DNA from: DATJGF01 sp035495315
Lineage (GTDB): Bacteria > Verrucomicrobiota > Verrucomicrobiia > Limisphaerales > UBA8199
Length of the DNA: 64,000 nt
NCBI GenBank assembly: GCA_035495315.1
Contig: DATJGF010000075.1
Location: forward strand, 1 to 64,000
Direction: 5' to 3'
Below the pieces are notes generated by a model that saw only the letters and a list, made by a program, of their open reading frames with translations, made no database searches and was not told the origin of the DNA. Made by a program: the position numbers and the translations under genes. The stretch's first letter is position 1; each line of letters opens with the position of its first letter. Positions 51,398-59,964 of the stretch are shown here, in pieces.

Positions 51398-52081
51398 TCA
51401 GCCGCTTGCTTCGCGGCGTTGTCTCAACCGATGGCGCCGGACTTTTGCTCGATTGCCACAATCGCGCATATCACACCAATGACGACTGTGATTCTTGCTG
51501 GCATCAAGAAAAAGCCAGCCACAGTTATCTCCCCCGCATTGTCTTACCTGGTGCGCCGCGTGGTGTGAAGTCAACAACTCCGCAGCAGACCGCGCTATCG
51601 GTCCGAGGACTTGATCCAATGATTTTTCGTCCTTTGCCCAATCCCACTCAAAGTGTCCTCGCTCCTTGGCGGTAGTGACGCGCAAACGGGAGAGTCCCGA
51701 CGCGAGCTCACGATTCAGCACCTGGATATCCTCCAGCGATGGACTCCCATTCTCTACAAAGGCGAAAAAAATCCGATAAATCGCCTCCCGTAATTCAATT
51801 GCGCGATTCAATACCGAGGCTGCCTCCGTCGGACGCCCTTCCGCCTCTTTGACCAGAGTCCGTGCAAGGGCGTCGTCGAGTAACCCGGCTTGCAGCCCCC
51901 ACGAAACTACAACCCCATAGGTATGAAGGTTTTCCCGCGCAATTGCACCCCGTTTCCCACCAACGGTGTTGGTGAAGTTCAGCGACAGATTGCCGGCCAC
52001 GAACCGGAACTTTTTGGCCTCAGGGACATCACATTGGATATTGCAATTGAGCACAAAGGGAATGTAACCGTCAAAATTCAA
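51398..52081 (-). CDS. CGNR zinc-finger transcription regulator
   Basis: 227 residues. The N-terminal ABATE-like domain (LSLNFTNTVGGK, LLDDALARTLVKEA) is followed by a CGNR zinc finger: QCGGDNCGWLFLD, then SRHWCDMRDCGNRAKVRRHR. These are DNA-binding regulators, often next to the genes they control. The TTG start gives MNFDGYIPFV; GTG 52054 is an in-frame alternative that would place an upstream palindrome outside the coding region. It diverges from a small membrane protein gene at 52150, with palindromic sites between. Confidence 0.88.
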   Translation of the reverse strand: MNFDGYIPFVLNCNIQCDVPEAKKFRFVAGNLSLNFTNTVGGKRGAIARENLHTYGVVVSWGLQAGLLDDALARTLVKEAEGRPTEAASVLNRAIELREAIYRIFFAFVENGSPSLEDIQVLNRELASGLSRLRVTTAKERGHFEWDWAKDEKSLDQVLGPIARSAAELLTSHHAAHQVRQCGGDNCGWLFLDASKNHSRHWCDMRDCGNRAKVRRHRLRQRREASG

Positions 52082-52141
52082 TTTGACAAGTTACCGGCGC
52101 TAGCGATATTGTAACCGTCAAAAATAATAATAGATAGTTAC
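52064..52141. promoter_or_regulatory. Palindromic operator region between CGNR gene and small protein
   Basis: TGTAACCGTCAAAA occurs twice, at 52063-52076 and 52110-52123. Each is opposed by a GTTAC half (52090-52094 and 52137-52141), so GTAACCGTCAAA / TTTGACAAGTTAC forms an imperfect palindrome at 52064-52094. TTGACA (52083-52088) and TATTGT (52107-52112), spaced 18, can form a plus-strand promoter for the small protein. A bound protein would cover it. The CGNR regulator is the obvious candidate. Confidence 0.6.
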
Positions 52142-52149
52142 CACGCGTT

Positions 52150-52425
52150 ATGAACTCACCTTCTTTAATGGATGAAAGCCAGCATTTCCTGGACATCTCC
52201 TCGCCTCACGGCTTAATCAAAGCCCGGTCTGCAACGCTGACGAAATGGAATCTGTCGCAAACCGTTTCGGCCCCCAGACTCCGCGTCATCTCGGGCAATA
52301 AGGAATCAACGAGCCTTTATAGATACGCGATGCTCGAGCAAGGGCGCATTGAGCATAGTGAACGCTTAACCTTTGCAGCTCTGGCGCTTTGCGGGTTGGT
52401 GGAAATCATTTGTGCTTTCGCGTAG
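52150..52425 (+). CDS. Small protein with C-terminal membrane anchor
   Basis: 91 residues. A polar N-terminal part is followed by LTFAALALCGLVEIICAFA, a probable tail-anchor helix at the end of the protein. I do not recognise the family. Its position opposite the CGNR gene, behind a palindromic promoter, suggests it is the regulator's target. Unproven, since no homology supports the reading frame beyond its context. Confidence 0.55.
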   Translation: MNSPSLMDESQHFLDISSPHGLIKARSATLTKWNLSQTVSAPRLRVISGNKESTSLYRYAMLEQGRIEHSERLTFAALALCGLVEIICAFA

Positions 52426-52532
52426 TGACCGCGAAACAAAAATAAAATTGTCCCCTCTCTTGCGCCGACCGATCGGCCGCGGCTCTTGATTTGTGTGTCT
52501 TGCGGAGAATAGAATTAAGCACACCAGATTTC

Positions 52533-53594
52533 ATGAACCGCGTAGTGATGTTGCTGGGGCTGTCGTGCCTCCTAATCGTCTCGACGAGTGTGGGAGCCGA
52601 GTCTCGCCCTCCGTATCCCAGGAGCGAACTGCTGAGTGATATTACCTTTGATGAAAGCACGCTGCGACGGCTGGCTAATGGAAGTGATATTTGGGCCTGC
52701 ACATGGGCGGCAGATGGCAACCTGTATGGGACTTGGGGAGACGGCGGGGGATTTGGCGGCAGCGATGAGGCAGGGAGAGTTTCGCTGGGGGTCGCGAGGA
52801 TCTCCGGAGCACCTCCAGACTGGCAAGGCATCAACATTTGGGGCGGCGTGTCGGCCCTTTCCGGGCAACCGCCGACGGAGGGAAAGGCGACTATAATTGC
52901 GGTCAACCGGACTCTGTATTTGTACGCGAGCGAGCAAGGTAAGTGGGACCGGTGTCGCTTGTGGAAATCGGTTGACTACGGCCACAGCTGGGATAATCGC
53001 GGCTGGCTATTTCCAACATCGCACAAGGCATTTGCATTTCCCGGCCTGGTTCAGTTTGGCCGCGATAACCAGTTAAGTCCTGACGGTTACATCTATGGTT
53101 TTTCCGATAACGATACTCGCCGCCTCCACGATATGCGGCTCTATCTATTTCGGGTGCGGCCGAGCCAGCTCGAGAGCCTGACGGCTTATGAATACTTTGT
53201 GGGAACTGAGCAGCGTCCCCGATGGTCGCACGATATTCAGAAAATGACTCCCGTATTTTCCAATCCGGAGGGAATTAGTTGGGGCACCACCTGTGTTTAC
53301 CATGCCACGACCGGGCGTTACCTCCTAGCCGTGAGCAGTGATGAAGACCAAGGAGACTGGGGCCTTTACGAGAGCACACATCTGTGGGGCCCTTGGCACA
53401 CTATTGGTTACAGAAACGAATTCCCGGATTGGACCTACTCACCGGCTGAGAAGAAGCGGCCGGCTTACCTTCATACTTTTCCCGCAAAATGGATGAGCCA
53501 GGACGGGAAAACTCTGTGGTGCGTATTCGACCGGGGTGACCATTTCAATGTGGCGCGTTGCACCCTTACGGTGAAGGCAGCAGGCAGGAAGTAG
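52533..53594 (+). CDS. Secreted DUF4185-like protein
   Basis: 353 residues. A signal peptide (VVMLLGLSCLLIVSTSVGA) is followed by repeated blades of a propeller-like fold: DIWACTWAADGNLYGTWGDG, TLYLYASEQGKWDRCRLWKS, WGLYESTHLWGPW. This matches DUF4185 and related sialidase-like propellers by general pattern. No catalytic residues are identified. It lies upstream of a GH16 gene, consistent with polysaccharide use. Confidence 0.65.
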   Translation: MNRVVMLLGLSCLLIVSTSVGAESRPPYPRSELLSDITFDESTLRRLANGSDIWACTWAADGNLYGTWGDGGGFGGSDEAGRVSLGVARISGAPPDWQGINIWGGVSALSGQPPTEGKATIIAVNRTLYLYASEQGKWDRCRLWKSVDYGHSWDNRGWLFPTSHKAFAFPGLVQFGRDNQLSPDGYIYGFSDNDTRRLHDMRLYLFRVRPSQLESLTAYEYFVGTEQRPRWSHDIQKMTPVFSNPEGISWGTTCVYHATTGRYLLAVSSDEDQGDWGLYESTHLWGPWHTIGYRNEFPDWTYSPAEKKRPAYLHTFPAKWMSQDGKTLWCVFDRGDHFNVARCTLTVKAAGRK

Positions 53595-53732
53595 CGTTTG
53601 CCATCGAGAGAATTGGCGCATGCTGCCACGCAGGCAGAATGGAAGCTCTGGTAGTCGCGCTGCGCGCGCGAGATTTTGGCCCGCGGCGAAGCTCACTTGC
53701 CAGCACTTAAGTTAGCTGATATTCATCGGCCG

Positions 53733-54503
53733 ATGAAAAGCTTTTGCTTAACAGCCTTGGCATTTTTGGCCGTCATTGCCGTTGTTGGGCAAGCTCCAGC
53801 GGCGGAGAGTCCCGAGCGAACCGGATGGAAACTGACGTTCCACGATGACTTTAATGGTACCGCGCTGGATACCAACAAATGGAATCCCAACGATCCGTGG
53901 GGCCGTGAGCGGAACCACGAATTGCAGGCGTATGTGAAGAATGCCTTTGAAGTGCAGGACGGCATTCTTCACATCAAAGCACAGAAGTTGTCCGCAAATT
54001 ATGCCGGCAAGGATCGCGCGTATACGTCTGGGATGATGACGACATACCAGAAGTTCAGCCAGGAATATGGCCGATTTGAGATCCGATGTCGGGTCCCCCA
54101 GGGCAAGGGGATGTGGCCGGCGTTTTGGTTATTGCCGGAACCGCTCGGTTGGCCGCCCGAAATTGACGTGCTGGAAATCCTCGGCCACGAACCGACCAAG
54201 GCATATATGACTCATCATTTCAGGGACGAAAAGAAACATCAGAGTCACGGCGGCTCGTGGGTCGGGCCGGACTTTTCAGCGGGGTTCCACGATTTTGCAG
54301 TCGAATGGTCGCCTCAGGCGATAGTCTGGTTTGTTGATGGGACCGAGCGGTTTCGGTCGGAACAGCACATTCCGCATACGAAAATGTATATGCTGGTAAA
54401 TCTGGCTGTGGGCGGCGACTGGCCAGGAGCGCCGAACGAACAGACACTCCTGCCGGCCGCGCTCGATGTCGATTACGTCCGTGCTTACGAACGGATGCAA
54501 TAG
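53733..54503 (+). CDS. Secreted GH16 family glycoside hydrolase
   Basis: 256 residues. A signal peptide (LTALAFLAVIAVVGQAPAA) precedes a GH16 jelly-roll. EIDVLEILGHEP holds the catalytic set Glu143 (nucleophile), Asp145 and Glu148 (acid/base). GMMTTYQKFSQEYGRFEIRC and WPAFWLLPE are also typical. GH16 members cleave beta-1,3/1,4-glucans, laminarin, agar or carrageenan; this sequence looks laminarinase-like but the substrate is not certain. ATG 53733 is chosen because it starts the signal peptide. Confidence 0.93.
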   Translation: MKSFCLTALAFLAVIAVVGQAPAAESPERTGWKLTFHDDFNGTALDTNKWNPNDPWGRERNHELQAYVKNAFEVQDGILHIKAQKLSANYAGKDRAYTSGMMTTYQKFSQEYGRFEIRCRVPQGKGMWPAFWLLPEPLGWPPEIDVLEILGHEPTKAYMTHHFRDEKKHQSHGGSWVGPDFSAGFHDFAVEWSPQAIVWFVDGTERFRSEQHIPHTKMYMLVNLAVGGDWPGAPNEQTLLPAALDVDYVRAYERMQ

Positions 54504-54645
54504 ATGGGGCACCGTGTCGGATTTTCAAGTTTACGTGTCCTCCACCAAACTTCGCGGCAGTGCTCCGCAGTCATCCCTCGCCAACCTGCGCCCTTAGGTG
54601 AAACATGAGTTGCAGGGTCATTTGACTCCATTTAGTCTGTCAACC

Positions 54646-57276
54646 GTGAAGAAAATCCAGGTCGTGTTCCTTTTGGGGGCAATTTCCAGTTTGGCAACTC
54701 CAGCATCCGCGATCATTGGCGGTCGGCAGCTCCTGCCAGGGCACGTTCCAGCGGTGGTGGCACGCTCCCAACCGATAGGTAGTTTGCCAGGAGATACTAA
54801 TTTAAGGCTGGCAATTGGACTTCAGCTGCGCAACCGCGAAGAGCTGACGAATTTGATTGCGCAATTGTACGACCCGACCAACCCGAGGTATCGGCAGTAT
54901 CTGACGCCGGCAGAGTTCACGCGCCAATTCGGACCGACGCCGGAACAATACCAAGCGGTGATTGCGTTTGCGCGCGCGAACAGATTAAACGTGGTCGGAA
55001 CTCATCCAAACCGGGTGTTGTTGGATGTGCGCGGCAAGGCGGCCGATATCCAAAAGGCGTTTAATACGAATCTTCGCCTCTACGCCCATCCTACTGAGGC
55101 ACGCAACTTTTACGCGCCGGAGACGGAGCCCTCGGTCGACCCTGCGCTACGGTTGTTAGACGTGAGCGGCTTGGATAATTTCCGAAAGCCCCATCCAAAA
55201 AGCTTGAAGGCTACTCCGCTTCGGACAGAGCCCAAACCCCAAGCGGGGTCAGGACCAAATGGGACATACATGGGAGGGGACTTTCGAGCGGTCTATGCGC
55301 GAAACTCGCCGCTAACCGGAACGGGCCAGATCCTGGGTTTGGTCGAATTCGATGGCTATTATACGAATGACATAGCGATCTACCGAACGACGGCCGGTGT
55401 GCCTAATGTTCCGCTGCAGAACGTTTTGGTCGATGGCTTTGACGGTACGCCTAGCCCTGGCGCTAATAGTGGCAACAGCGAGGTGGCGCTGGACATTGAA
55501 GTAGCAATGTCGATGGCTCCTGGGTTATCGAAAATCCTCGTTTATGAGTCCGATCCCACCGGTATAGCCAACGACGTTATTAGCCGCATGGCGACCGATA
55601 ATCTCGCCGCGCAAATGAGTTGCAGCTGGAGTTTCGGCACCGGCCCAGATGCTACTACCGAACAAATCTTCCAGCAGTTTGCCGTTCAGGGACAAACCTT
55701 TTTCAACGCGTCTGGTGATGATGGCGCCTTTGCCGGCTCAGTGCCGGTTCCCGGTGCCGATCCCTACATAACCATCGCCGGGGCGACTACCCTCACCACG
55801 ACCGGACCCAAGGGCGCGTGGGTATCCGAAACGACATGGAACGCTGGCGGCGGTTTCTCCAGCAGCGGTGGTTACGATAATTCGGTGTCGCTGCCCATTT
55901 GGCAACAAGGGGTCGACATGACGGCCAATCGGGGTTCGACCGCGGCACGCAATGTTCCTGATGTATCGATGGTCGGCGACCAGATTTTCATCGTTGCAGA
56001 TAATGGACAATCGGAAACGGTTCGTGGCACAAGCGTCTCGGCCCCGCTTTGGGCAGGCCTCACTGCGTTAATGAACCAAAGGGCCGCCTCGGAAGGACAT
56101 AGCAGCATCGGATTTCTTAACCCTGCACTTTATGCGCTCGGGCGGGGGGCGAACCACAGCGTCTATTTCCACGACGTGACTACCGGCAACAACACCAACA
56201 GCAGCAGTCCAACCGGTTTCTTCGCCGTAGCGGGCTACGATCTCTGCACTGGATGGGGTACGCCGATCGGTCAGAACTTGATCGACGCGTTGGCGCTTCC
56301 GGACGGGATGGGAGTCTTGCCGGCGATGGGTTTTAGCGCCAATGGTCCAGTTGGTGGTCCTTTCACGACGTCGACGCAAACCTTTACCATTACCAATTCG
56401 AGTGCAGCATCGTTCGATTGGGCAGTCGTTGACGACGCCTCGTGGCTCGATGTCGGTCCCAGCGAGGGCACACTGACTCAGCTTAGTGGCACAAACGTGG
56501 TGGTTGGCTTGAATCCGAATGCCAGCTTGTTGGCGGCTGGAACCTATACTGCCCATCTCACCTTCACAAATTTAACCACCCATTTTGTTCAAAAACGCCA
56601 GATCAATCTCTCAATTGGTTCTTCTCTGGTTCTCAATGGCGGTTTCGAGAGCGGCGATTTTTCATACTGGCAGCTCAATGACCTGTTCAGTTTCGTCGAC
56701 GACGGTTCCAACACAGGCATAACTCCACGGGGAGGCAACTTTGTCGCCGCCTTGGGTCAGATCGGGTCACTTGGCACGCTCGCCCAATCCTTTCAGACTT
56801 TGGCTGGCCAGCCTTACCTGCTTTCTTTGTGGCTAATAGTTTCGGCCGATATTAACGGATTAACGACCCCCAACGTGTTGCGTGTGCAATGGAACAGCAA
56901 AAATGTATTCGCGGCATCCAATTTGTCCGATAGCGGGTGGACCAATTTGCAGTTCATGGTCACGGGCACAAGCCCCAGCAGCACGCTCCAATTCTTGTTT
57001 CGAGATGATCCGGCTTACTTGGGGCTGGACGACGTCAGCCTGATTCCCGTGCCAACGCCTGCGTTCACATCTATCGTTCAAGCCAACGGCTCAATCCAAC
57101 TTAACTGGACCAGTCTCGCGGGCCTCTCGTATCAGCTGCAATACAAAGCCAGTCTGACGCAGGCCAATTGGACAAATCTGGGCAGCCCGATTGAGGCCAA
57201 CGATACAACGACCACTGCTACGGATCCGAACGCCAATGCGGGTTCGGGCTTTTACCGACTCCTGCTGCTTCCTTAA
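54646..57276 (+). CDS. Secreted S53 peptidase with C-terminal binding domains
   Basis: 876 residues from GTG 54646 (signal KKIQVVFLLGAISSLATPASA); an earlier GTG at 54598 adds 16 residues. A pro-kumamolisin activation domain (about 40-170) is followed by a sedolisin domain. EVALDIEVAMSMAPG holds Glu and Asp of the catalytic triad, FFNASGDDGAF the oxyanion Asp, and RGTSVSAPLWAG the catalytic Ser463. Calcium-site residues lie near GYDLCTGWGTP. Then come a BACON-like domain (about 560-660), a CBM4/9- or DUF642-like domain (LVLNGGFESGDFSYW) and the FYRL-type module (YQLQYKASLTQANWTNL...FYRL). An acid-active extracellular protease is likely. Confidence 0.92.
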   Translation: MKKIQVVFLLGAISSLATPASAIIGGRQLLPGHVPAVVARSQPIGSLPGDTNLRLAIGLQLRNREELTNLIAQLYDPTNPRYRQYLTPAEFTRQFGPTPEQYQAVIAFARANRLNVVGTHPNRVLLDVRGKAADIQKAFNTNLRLYAHPTEARNFYAPETEPSVDPALRLLDVSGLDNFRKPHPKSLKATPLRTEPKPQAGSGPNGTYMGGDFRAVYARNSPLTGTGQILGLVEFDGYYTNDIAIYRTTAGVPNVPLQNVLVDGFDGTPSPGANSGNSEVALDIEVAMSMAPGLSKILVYESDPTGIANDVISRMATDNLAAQMSCSWSFGTGPDATTEQIFQQFAVQGQTFFNASGDDGAFAGSVPVPGADPYITIAGATTLTTTGPKGAWVSETTWNAGGGFSSSGGYDNSVSLPIWQQGVDMTANRGSTAARNVPDVSMVGDQIFIVADNGQSETVRGTSVSAPLWAGLTALMNQRAASEGHSSIGFLNPALYALGRGANHSVYFHDVTTGNNTNSSSPTGFFAVAGYDLCTGWGTPIGQNLIDALALPDGMGVLPAMGFSANGPVGGPFTTSTQTFTITNSSAASFDWAVVDDASWLDVGPSEGTLTQLSGTNVVVGLNPNASLLAAGTYTAHLTFTNLTTHFVQKRQINLSIGSSLVLNGGFESGDFSYWQLNDLFSFVDDGSNTGITPRGGNFVAALGQIGSLGTLAQSFQTLAGQPYLLSLWLIVSADINGLTTPNVLRVQWNSKNVFAASNLSDSGWTNLQFMVTGTSPSSTLQFLFRDDPAYLGLDDVSLIPVPTPAFTSIVQANGSIQLNWTSLAGLSYQLQYKASLTQANWTNLGSPIEANDTTTTATDPNANAGSGFYRLLLLP

Positions 57277-57389
57277 GCAATCTTCAGCCGGGCGCTGCAC
57301 TGCCCGAAAAGACACTTGACTGAGCACACCAGAAGTAGACGCTGGGATATGTGTTTAGATCGCAAAAACATCTCATCAAAGGATTATAT

Positions 57390-58196
57390 ATGTTCTCGAT
57401 TTGCGTTTTTCGGCGGGTTTCGTTTTGGCTTGGCATACTAGCCTGGGGTGCGGCTCTCGACACGTTCGCCGACGACCTGGTGAAGGCTAAGGACGGCTCC
57501 GGCGTATATGGCTATAAGGACACTCCGAAGCTGCCGTGGTGCCAATGGCTGGTGCACGATCCCGATCGCCCGAATCCTAAACGGGTCGATCCTGGCAAAG
57601 CCGGTCCCCCGGCGCCCGTGCCGGCCGATGCGATTGTGTTGTTCGACGGGCAGGATGTGTCGAAATGGCAACCACTGGGCGACTGGAAGGTGGAGGATGG
57701 CTGCCTGGTGTCAGGCAACGGTCAATTCGCGACCAAAGAAAGCTTCGGCGATATGCAACTGCACGTCGAGTGGATGGGACCTGCTCATTTTGAAGGTCCC
57801 TGGTACAACCAGGGGAACAACGGGGTCTTACTCATGAATATGTTTGAGATCCAAATCTTCGATTCCCTTAACGAGAAGATCTATCCCGATGGTGCCTGCG
57901 GCGCCATTTACGGGCAGACCCCGCCGTACGTCAATGCGACTCGGCCGCCGGGAGAATGGCAGAGCTTCGACATTGCTTTCATCGCGCCGAGATTCGAAGG
58001 TGACAAGCTGGTGGCGCCGGCGAGGGTGACGGTATTCCACAACGGCGTGCTCATATTATTGAATGAGGAGATTCACGGTGGGACGGGGCATCGGATCGTG
58101 CCGGAGTATAAAACCAAAATCACGCAGGGACCTCTCGCCTTTGGCGGACATGGATGTCCGGTGAAATTTCGCAATATTTGGCTGCGGCACTTGTAA
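57390..58196 (+). CDS. Secreted DUF1080 protein (longer type)
   Basis: 268 residues. A signal peptide (SFWLGILAWGAALDTFA) and an N-terminal extension (about 40-85, GYKDTPKLPWCQW, HDPDRPNPKRV) precede the DUF1080 domain: IVLFDGQDVSKWQPLGDWKVEDG, NNGVLLMNMFEIQIFDS, GGHGCPVKFRNIWLRHL. ATG 57390 is preceded by AAAGGA. It is a paralogue of the 22705 gene; the extension and GAIYGQTPP segment mark a different subgroup. Confidence 0.85.
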   Translation: MFSICVFRRVSFWLGILAWGAALDTFADDLVKAKDGSGVYGYKDTPKLPWCQWLVHDPDRPNPKRVDPGKAGPPAPVPADAIVLFDGQDVSKWQPLGDWKVEDGCLVSGNGQFATKESFGDMQLHVEWMGPAHFEGPWYNQGNNGVLLMNMFEIQIFDSLNEKIYPDGACGAIYGQTPPYVNATRPPGEWQSFDIAFIAPRFEGDKLVAPARVTVFHNGVLILLNEEIHGGTGHRIVPEYKTKITQGPLAFGGHGCPVKFRNIWLRHL

Positions 58197-58206
58197 ACAG
58201 CCGCTT

Positions 58207-58926
58207 CTATTCTCCCAGATTCCGGCGCAGCAACACATTCAGGCGCGCAGGTGAGAGTACAGTCACCGTTCGCCCCTTGACGGCCAGGAGTTTTTGCTGA
58301 CGAAATTTGGCAAGCGTGCGGGAAAAGGTTTCGCTGACCGTCCCCAGCTCCGCAGCCAAAGTTCGTTTGGTCATCGTGAGTTCAATTCGCGCGGGTTTTT
58401 CGCTGCGTGGGTCGGGACAGCGTTTGACCAGCCAATTAGCGAGTCGCGTTTCCACATCTTTCAGAGTCAGATCCTCCAACTGGCCGACGAGAACGCGCAA
58501 ATGGCTGCTCATCGAGCCGAGCATGCGTAATGCGAGCTCGGGCTGGCGCCTCAGCAGCGCCAAAATACCGTCCTTCTGGACCAGTAACACCTGCGAGGAT
58601 TCCAAAGCACAGGCGTCGGCGGGATAGCCGGTTTCCGAAGCAAGCGCTACTTCGGCGAACGATTCGCCGGTACGAAAAACATGAATGATTTGTTCCTTAC
58701 CGGCGGCGGTGACCCGGTGAACGTTCACCGCTCCACGCTGCACGATGTAAAAGCCACTCGCAGGATCGCCTTCATGGAACAGATAATCCCCCTTCGATAA
58801 GGTCTTTACTACTGTCACCGCGGCGATGTTCTCGAGATCCTGGGGAGGAAGACCGGTGAAGAGCTGGCAACTACGCAGGGTGCTGACGATACCTATTTTT
58901 TTGAATTCATCCAACGCGATGGACAT
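58207..58926 (-). CDS. Crp/Fnr-family transcription regulator
   Basis: 239 residues. A cyclic-nucleotide-binding-type fold (about 20-140; KGDYLFHEGDPASGFYIVQRGAVNV, GESFAEVALAS) is joined by a long helix to a winged-helix DNA-binding domain (TMTKRTLAAELGTVSETFSRTLAKF). There is no N-terminal cysteine cluster, so it is not an oxygen-sensing FeS FNR; an NnrR/DNR-type heme or NO sensor is more likely. It is the last gene of the seven-gene operon. A perfect FNR-type box lies upstream of the first gene, so autoregulation is inferred. Confidence 0.92.
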   Translation of the reverse strand: MSIALDEFKKIGIVSTLRSCQLFTGLPPQDLENIAAVTVVKTLSKGDYLFHEGDPASGFYIVQRGAVNVHRVTAAGKEQIIHVFRTGESFAEVALASETGYPADACALESSQVLLVQKDGILALLRRQPELALRMLGSMSSHLRVLVGQLEDLTLKDVETRLANWLVKRCPDPRSEKPARIELTMTKRTLAAELGTVSETFSRTLAKFRQQKLLAVKGRTVTVLSPARLNVLLRRNLGE

Positions 58927-58939
58927 TACGGTCGATGAT

Positions 58940-59185
58940 TCAAGCAGGTTCACGCCAGAAGTAAACCATCCAGTCTGCGCCCGGCCCGTGTTCGACCTTC
59001 GAAGCAAAGCCTGCACTTCCCAGTTTCTCAATTAGCGGGGAAGGCAGGAAGGGGGCTACAATTATCAAACCCTGGTCGGGCTTGAGATCGCTCACTCGTT
59101 GGAGAATCTGAGGAAATGGCTCGATCCCTTTCTGGATAAGCTGACGAACATCAAGCCGTTTGAATTTGCTGACCGGCGGCATCAT
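58940..59185 (-). CDS. DUF2249 protein
   Basis: 81 residues, a DUF2249 domain (KRLDVRQLIQKGIEPFPQIL, GLIIVAPFLPSPLIEKL). The fold resembles TusA/SirA-like proteins. DUF2249 proteins co-occur with nitric-oxide and denitrification genes in other bacteria. ATG 59185 (MMPPVSKFKRL) is chosen over a TTG upstream. It is 13 bp before the Crp/Fnr gene. Confidence 0.85.
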   Translation of the reverse strand: MMPPVSKFKRLDVRQLIQKGIEPFPQILQRVSDLKPDQGLIIVAPFLPSPLIEKLGSAGFASKVEHGPGADWMVYFWREPA

Positions 59186-59321
59186 ATCGCCTCGCTGAGG
59201 AAGATAGCTCAGATACGGGTCATCTCGCGACAAAGCTGTTGTGATTGTGCGACGCGAACCAGACCACGTCCCGCCTGCAAGCGTCGTTCACCAGGTTAAC
59301 TGGCAGGGGAGATCACGTAGC

Positions 59322-59633
59322 TCACTCCCCGCCGCAGCAACTGGGAACGGGGTCCGACAACCTCGGCAGGGCTTTTAATTTTGTGATTTTGACGCGGAAC
59401 TCATCAGGGCCTTTGACCAGGTGTTCCCAGGTAAAGGCCTCCGGCCATTGTGCCGCGAACTGATAACGAAGCGGCACCGGGTCGTGGTCATTCAACAGAA
59501 TAAAGTGATCACCGACAGGCAGTTCGAGCCAGGTGCGGATAATCAAGCCGTGTTTGATCGAGCAAGGGATGGGACGTACATCCATCACTTTATCGGGGCC
59601 AATGAGGTTCTCAGTTTGTATCGTGTTGTTCAT
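59322..59633 (-). CDS. DUF2249 protein with terminal Cys pair
   Basis: 103 residues, a classical DUF2249: MDVRPIPCSIKHGLIIRTW, HFILLNDHDPVPLRYQFAA, FRVKITKL. It ends in SCCGGE, a possible metal or thiol site absent from its relatives here. It lies 19 bp after the DUF59 gene and 136 bp before the next DUF2249 gene. Confidence 0.9.
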   Translation of the reverse strand: MNNTIQTENLIGPDKVMDVRPIPCSIKHGLIIRTWLELPVGDHFILLNDHDPVPLRYQFAAQWPEAFTWEHLVKGPDEFRVKITKLKALPRLSDPVPSCCGGE

Positions 59634-59652
59634 ATATAATGGATTGTTTGTA

Positions 59653-59964
59653 TCAGAAACTTCTGACGCCGGTGGCTGCGCGGCCGGCCTCCGTCATCAT
59701 GGATGGATGCCAAGGTGGATCCCAAACGACTTCAACTTCGGCCGACTCGACACCCTCAATGCCAAAGAGGGCGTTCTGAGCTCCGCGGCGAATGCTCTCG
59801 TGCATTGGACAACCCTGTGTAGTAAGCGTCATCACCACCTCGACGTGTGGACCGGTAATGCTAATGCTGTAGACCAGGCCAAGATCCACAATGTTGCAGC
59901 CGAGCTCCGGGTCGAGGACCTCGCGAAGTGTTTCCAGAACGGCAGTTTCAGTGACAGTATTCAT
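59653..59964 (-). CDS. MIP18/DUF59 (PaaD/SufT-like) iron-sulfur assembly protein
   Basis: 103 residues. DPELGCNIVDLGLVYSI, TLTTQGCPMHESI and VVWDPPWHPSMM are the MIP18-family signatures; the Cys in QGCPM is the conserved one. Members help deliver iron-sulfur clusters to target enzymes. It overlaps the membrane-protein gene upstream by ATGA at 59961-59964. Confidence 0.93.
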   Translation of the reverse strand: MNTVTETAVLETLREVLDPELGCNIVDLGLVYSISITGPHVEVVMTLTTQGCPMHESIRRGAQNALFGIEGVESAEVEVVWDPPWHPSMMTEAGRAATGVRSF

